From positions 30,702,312 through 30,766,311 of the forward strand of contig NC_091125.1 in NCBI RefSeq assembly GCF_040183065.1: a stretch of 64,000 nt of DNA, read 5' to 3'. This DNA is from Periplaneta americana (taxonomy: Eukaryota; Arthropoda; Insecta; Blattodea; Blattidae). The notes beneath the pieces are model-generated. The model searched no databases and was not told where the DNA came from. It saw only the letters and a list, made by a program, of their open reading frames with translations. The translations under genes and the position numbers were made by a program. Positions 60,111-64,000 of this stretch are shown here, in pieces (position 1 is the stretch's first letter; the number at the start of each line of letters is the position of its first letter).

Positions 60111-62204
60111 TATTAGTTCTCAATCATATTTTCTACTAATCCGGATAAGAGCTGTTTCGCAAGAAACATTTTACACACAGCAAATTGCTAAAAAAAAAAT
60201 AAATAAATAAAGAACTGTTTCTTTAACTATATAGTATTCTGGCCTTAAATTGCAGTATAGCGCTTATGGAGTGCGTTGTTGCGAAGTCAACTGCAGAAGA
60301 ATGCGCGCAAGAGTGGCTTAAGCGAAATGTCACAACTCCATAAGCTTATCTATGAAACGTTTCTTCTTAATTTGAGAATTCATTTTACACTCTGATATCT
60401 TATAGGCCGATATCTTATTTTATCTTGCACAAGTTTTATTTAAAAAAAAAAAACTCTTCGCACAAGCACTAACATACACACACAAAATAACCATCCTTCA
60501 TGTATATAATTAGATATATAAAACTACAGAACTACTTACGATCGTTAATGCATGTGACCGTCTCAAGATAGACATGCATATAACTCCGTGATCTCCATGA
60601 GGAAAAATTCGAATATGTGTATGTTTACGATGCTGCAAGAGCTACTCGGCACGTCAAAACGAAACAGAACAGATATCCACAATTTCCTAAATCATAAATC
60701 TGGAACTAAATGAGCTACAGACTTGAGGTTTGTTTTAAAAATAACTTCCATCTTCGAAGGACATTTCTCCCGCTTCGACCCCATGTATAGACAACACCGA
60801 AGAAAGTTTTCTGCTGGCTCACTTTTTAGTGTTTTCGTGTAAAAATTTCTGACTATGACTGAAAAGAAGATGACATTCTGCATTTTATTATCATTCAAAT
60901 GTAGATTTAAACTTACGTACGTGGAGAGTGAGTGTTTCTTTACCAGCAGTAAAAAGGAAAAGTTTTTAACGGATGTAATATAGGAATTATGATGTGATAT
61001 GTTTCATGTCATTTGCATTTGGGGTGAATTTTCATAATATTGACATTTTAACCCGTAATTACTTCGTAAGACATGTTTCATTAAGGCAAACAGACGCAGC
61101 TTCAAATTCTCTACGTAACTATATATTCATGTGTTTTAATCGATTACTATATATTTTAAGGAAATGTAAAATATATTTTAAGGGAATATTGTTTTCATTA
61201 TTTAGTTTATTTTAGAATAAACTGAGCATATAATGGTAGTATTGAAAATTCTTACATCACTTCAGTTTCATAATTACACATTCGTATAAAACCATCGCTA
61301 CACAACATTTCTATAAAACGACTCAGTAGTAATTTATATACATATTTTACCGTTTTAATATGATTATACATGTTTTATGTTAAAATAAAATGACACAATT
61401 TTTGTATTTTTAGGAATTTAATATATTGTCATGATATAAGCTTATATTGGATTTCACAAACTTATTCAGGGATAAAGTGATAAGAATGCATTTGGCGTAC
61501 TTTTCCGACTTCGAAATAACAAGCTATTTCTTTTATACTGTCAATAAAATGACGAAGCGCTAGAGGCATAGCTATAAATCGAAATGATGTTCAGATGCTC
61601 ATGTTATTCGCAAGTCGTTTTTACCACCTGTAACTCTTCTTTACAACGAAACAATGCCTTCTGGCGTCTTATGACCATGGGTAGCTATCATATGGTTAGG
61701 TTTTTGCATAGAATACAATCCATGGTTAATTTTTGCTTGGGGACCTACTTGATCCTGACCATTTATTGTAGCTGAATGACTTTCGGTACAGGGTGTAATA
61801 AAAATTATTCCATCCCCTCTTAAAGCCAAAGGCTAATTGGTGGACTTTAAAATGCAATGTTATGCTGACCGAAAAGCCTTCATTCAGCAGTTCTGAGGAA
61901 TTGTGTGTTTCTAAAATATTCAATGAAGTTTTGTTATTCAGCGACAATAGTAGTAAAATGAAAAAGAAGAATCCGGATGGTCCAATAATGAAAAGAACCG
62001 CATGTATATATGGCGAATTCAAGGCCGACTTTTAGAACAGGCAGCCAAAGAATTTGAATCTGCTGTGAGTTTGTCGCTGTAAGTCCAAAGCTTCTGCATT
62101 TTGCATTTTTCAGTATTCATAGGAAATTACTTTAGATAATTATACGAAGAAAACTTAAAACAATATTTTAGCATATACGACTTGTGTTAGATCTATTGAA
62201 ACTA
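60111..62204. other. Unassigned AT-rich stretch
   Basis: No gene. A segment at 61785-62060 begins 'cagggtgtaataaaaattat', a phrase seen at the ends of some insect repeats, but no partner end is visible. Confidence 0.4.
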
Positions 62205-62375
62205 CAAATAAAACTTTTTTACGGTATGTAGCTAGTTATACACTTAAAGATCACATTAGAAGTGAGAATATAAGCGAAAAACTCAGTATTATTAATTTAA
62301 ACAGTAAAATACAACAGAATAAACAAAATTGGATGGTCTTAGTAAGCATGATAATAGTGATTTTCCGATAGTCAA
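62205..62375 (+). pseudogene. LINE C-terminal remnant
   Basis: One frame reads SYTLKDHIRSENISEKLSII, then KIQQNKQNWMVLVSM. This matches the pattern of the LINE relic at 19578-20440 (YTKWDLKRNCEILKEL followed by NWKHHLERM). It is too short and decayed for clade assignment. Confidence 0.5.
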
Positions 62376-63200
62376 TACACAATGTAATATAGTATAATTT
62401 TTTATTTAGTATTCAGTCTAAATTCAGTGAGATCTGTGTTCGCACTCCAAGTACACAACTAACAGAAAATTATTGTTATTGGTCTATTATGAAGTTTAAT
62501 AAAAACCATATGAGTTTACTACGTTATTTTAATAATCACACTATTATGAATTAAGAAATATATTATTAATAGGTAACAACATTTTAGTCACAATTAATTT
62601 TATTACAAATGTAATTTTATTTTAATATCTGTACCTTTATTCGAATTTTAGGTTGTTTGCTTACCATAGAGATAACCATTTAAACTGTTATTTAATGATG
62701 TACACATGATTTGTAAATATGTTAGATGTAAATTGTTTTATATATAATTCACAGCCATCCTAGGGTAAAAATTTTGTATAAGATATTGTTGAGTCAAATG
62801 TCTGAAGATGCCAGAGGGCGAAAACGTTAGCACATTAGTTGTCTATAACATTCAATGAATATTGTTGATGTTTTTTAAACCACGATATGTCATTTAGACT
62901 GAATACTAAATAAAACTTATACTATGTTACAAAATTGTATGGACCATACATCAAGGATGTCCGCCACAGCGGTGGACTCTCCATTAAGTTTAACCAATCG
63001 AAAGCTGAATAATTTATTTTTGGCTAGCGAAGCGATACTTTATTGATCATGGAATCCGTAAGTAATTCTGAAGCGTGATGGGAATTAAATCTTAACACAT
63101 GGTTGAAGTTGTCTTCATAACCTACTCACTTTGGAAGACTTAAATTTCATACATATTTTGCAATACGGCATTATTTAGCTCGGTCACTAAATCATCTGAA
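62376..63200. other. Serpin upstream region, unassigned
   Basis: AT-rich, without a clear promoter element. A repeat-like phrase 'ctgaagatgccagagggcg' at 62803 resembles the 3' flank of Penelope- or LINE-type elements. If the serpin exon starts at a splice acceptor (63220), this is intron. Confidence 0.4.
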
Positions 63201-63201
63201 T

Positions 63202-63815
63202 ATGATTGCACTTGTTACAGATATGTTGTCAGCACTGAGGTCAGGTTTGCTGATATGCTGCATGATGGTGCCGGTCTGGATGCATTACGCAGAATTCCCG
63301 TCTCAGCATTACAACGTGGATCCCAGCTCAGTGGTGTTTCCAAGCAGTCTCAGCTCTCCTTTCGCCACAGCAAATCGAGTCCACCTCTTTGACGAGAGTG
63401 TGGACCTTCAGTCGCGATACCAGCATGCGGTGGATGGCCTGTTCGCCGTCACCACTCGTTTGAAGGTCCTTCTGGGTCTCAACTCTCGTAGGAACCTCTT
63501 GGTGTCTCCCCTAAGCAGCACGACAGCTCTGGGTCAGATTCTGCTTGGTGCTAGAGGTCCGTCTAGGCGCCATCTACTGGAAATCATGTCGACTGTCAAC
63601 AGGACTAGCAACACTACAGAAGCCACAGCCGTGGAGTTCCATCAGGAGCTGGGAGGACTCCTTAAGTTGCTGCAGACGGGTACGGATCACGGTGACTCGT
63701 ATCAGCTCCATTTGGCCAACGCATTGTTCCTGCACCCGGAACTGAGACTTCTCTCGAACTTTCAGCATGCCATTGCCGATCTGTATGGAACAGATCTTAT
63801 TCCTTTAAATTTCAG
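63202..63815 (+). CDS. Serpin, first coding exon (partial)
   Basis: It is a secreted serine-protease inhibitor of the serpin fold, cut by the window. The exon ends at CAG|GTGAGC (63813-63821), so the last codon is split after two bases and the rest, including the reactive-centre loop, lies downstream. Residues ~8-31 form a hydrophobic signal peptide (ALRSGLLICCMMVPVWMHYA). A ~45-residue acidic or linker extension precedes the fold. RRNLLVSPLSSTTALGQILL at ~95-114 is the conserved helix B/C core (NxxxSPxS). ANALFLHPELRLLSNFQ near 172-188 is the strand 2A/helix E region, and YGTDLIPLNF marks the family's GAE-LxxVDF position. N-glycosylation sequons lie near residues 132 and 136 (NRT, NTT). A second in-frame ATG at 63223 gives a shorter signal peptide. 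It directly follows a good acceptor (TTACAG ending at 63220), so an upstream non-coding exon is plausible. GC content is much higher than the surroundings. The N-terminal extension recalls Spn28Dc-like insect serpins, but that is a guess. Confidence 0.85.
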
Positions 63816-64000
63816 GTGAGCTTGACGTCCGTTTTGTTCTTTCCTTTTCATTATAGCGAGTGTTAAGAGAAAATATTATTGTGCTACAAAATAAATATAT
63901 CGAGATTTTCACGGGAAAGCACATCTTTAAAGCACCTGATACCAAGAATCAATCGATTTTTGGACATGTCATGTATCTTCCTCTATTTACATCATTTCTC
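63816..64000 (+). other. Serpin intron 1, 5' part
   Basis: It starts GTGAGC and returns at once to AT-rich sequence. No acceptor or second exon is seen before the window ends. Confidence 0.75.

Overview
This window looks like nuclear DNA from a large, AT-rich, repeat-laden insect genome. Long tracts carry no open coding sequence. I see tRNA-derived SINEs, many decayed non-LTR retrotransposons, several cut-and-paste DNA transposon superfamilies with clear target-site duplications (TSDs), and abundant (AAT)n microsatellites. The only convincing host gene is an insect-type secreted serpin whose first coding exon lies at the right edge. The repeat style, especially the SINE ending in a 'gcgtcgttaaataacc' motif, suggests a cockroach or termite (Blattodea). 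That taxonomic guess comes from memory and was not searched.

Layout. 0-6.5 kb: RTE-like LINE 3' ends (one split by a SINE with an 11-bp TSD), an unclassified ~1 kb repeat, two TA-flanked elements, a deleted hAT and a small palindromic tRNA-related element with a 14-bp TSD. 6.5-14.5 kb: SINEs, a possible GC-rich orphan exon, and a TIR-bounded composite at 10.7-12.85 kb. 14.5-17 kb: a hAT with 8-bp TSD carrying a nested tRNA-bearing foldback, and a short element with a 9-bp TSD. 17-31 kb: SINEs, LINE relics, two unclassified repeat families with hairpin ends, a tandemly duplicated AGGAG tract, and a second palindromic tRNA element with a 16-bp TSD. 31.0-35.2 kb: a three-layer nest, in which a LINE is split by a TIR element encoding a DUF7869-like protein, which is itself split by a Tc1-like element. 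37.1-39.3 and 45.4-47.6 kb: two nearly identical intact hAT transposons (2,196 bp, 494-residue transposase, 8-bp TSDs). 39.4-57.5 kb: deletion derivatives, other TIR elements, and second copies of families seen further left. 57.5-63.2 kb: mostly unassigned. 63.2-63.8 kb: serpin exon.

Nothing here reads as an operon or defence island. The interest lies in transposon biology: two potentially active hAT copies, several smaller hAT-type elements with their own termini, a DUF7869-encoding TIR element with an apparent 4-bp TSD, and palindromic tRNA-headed elements whose long TSDs look more like retroposition than cut-and-paste. Coordinates of element ends backed by TSDs should be good to a base or two. 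Ends of decayed relics are approximate. Family assignments are by eye and memory.
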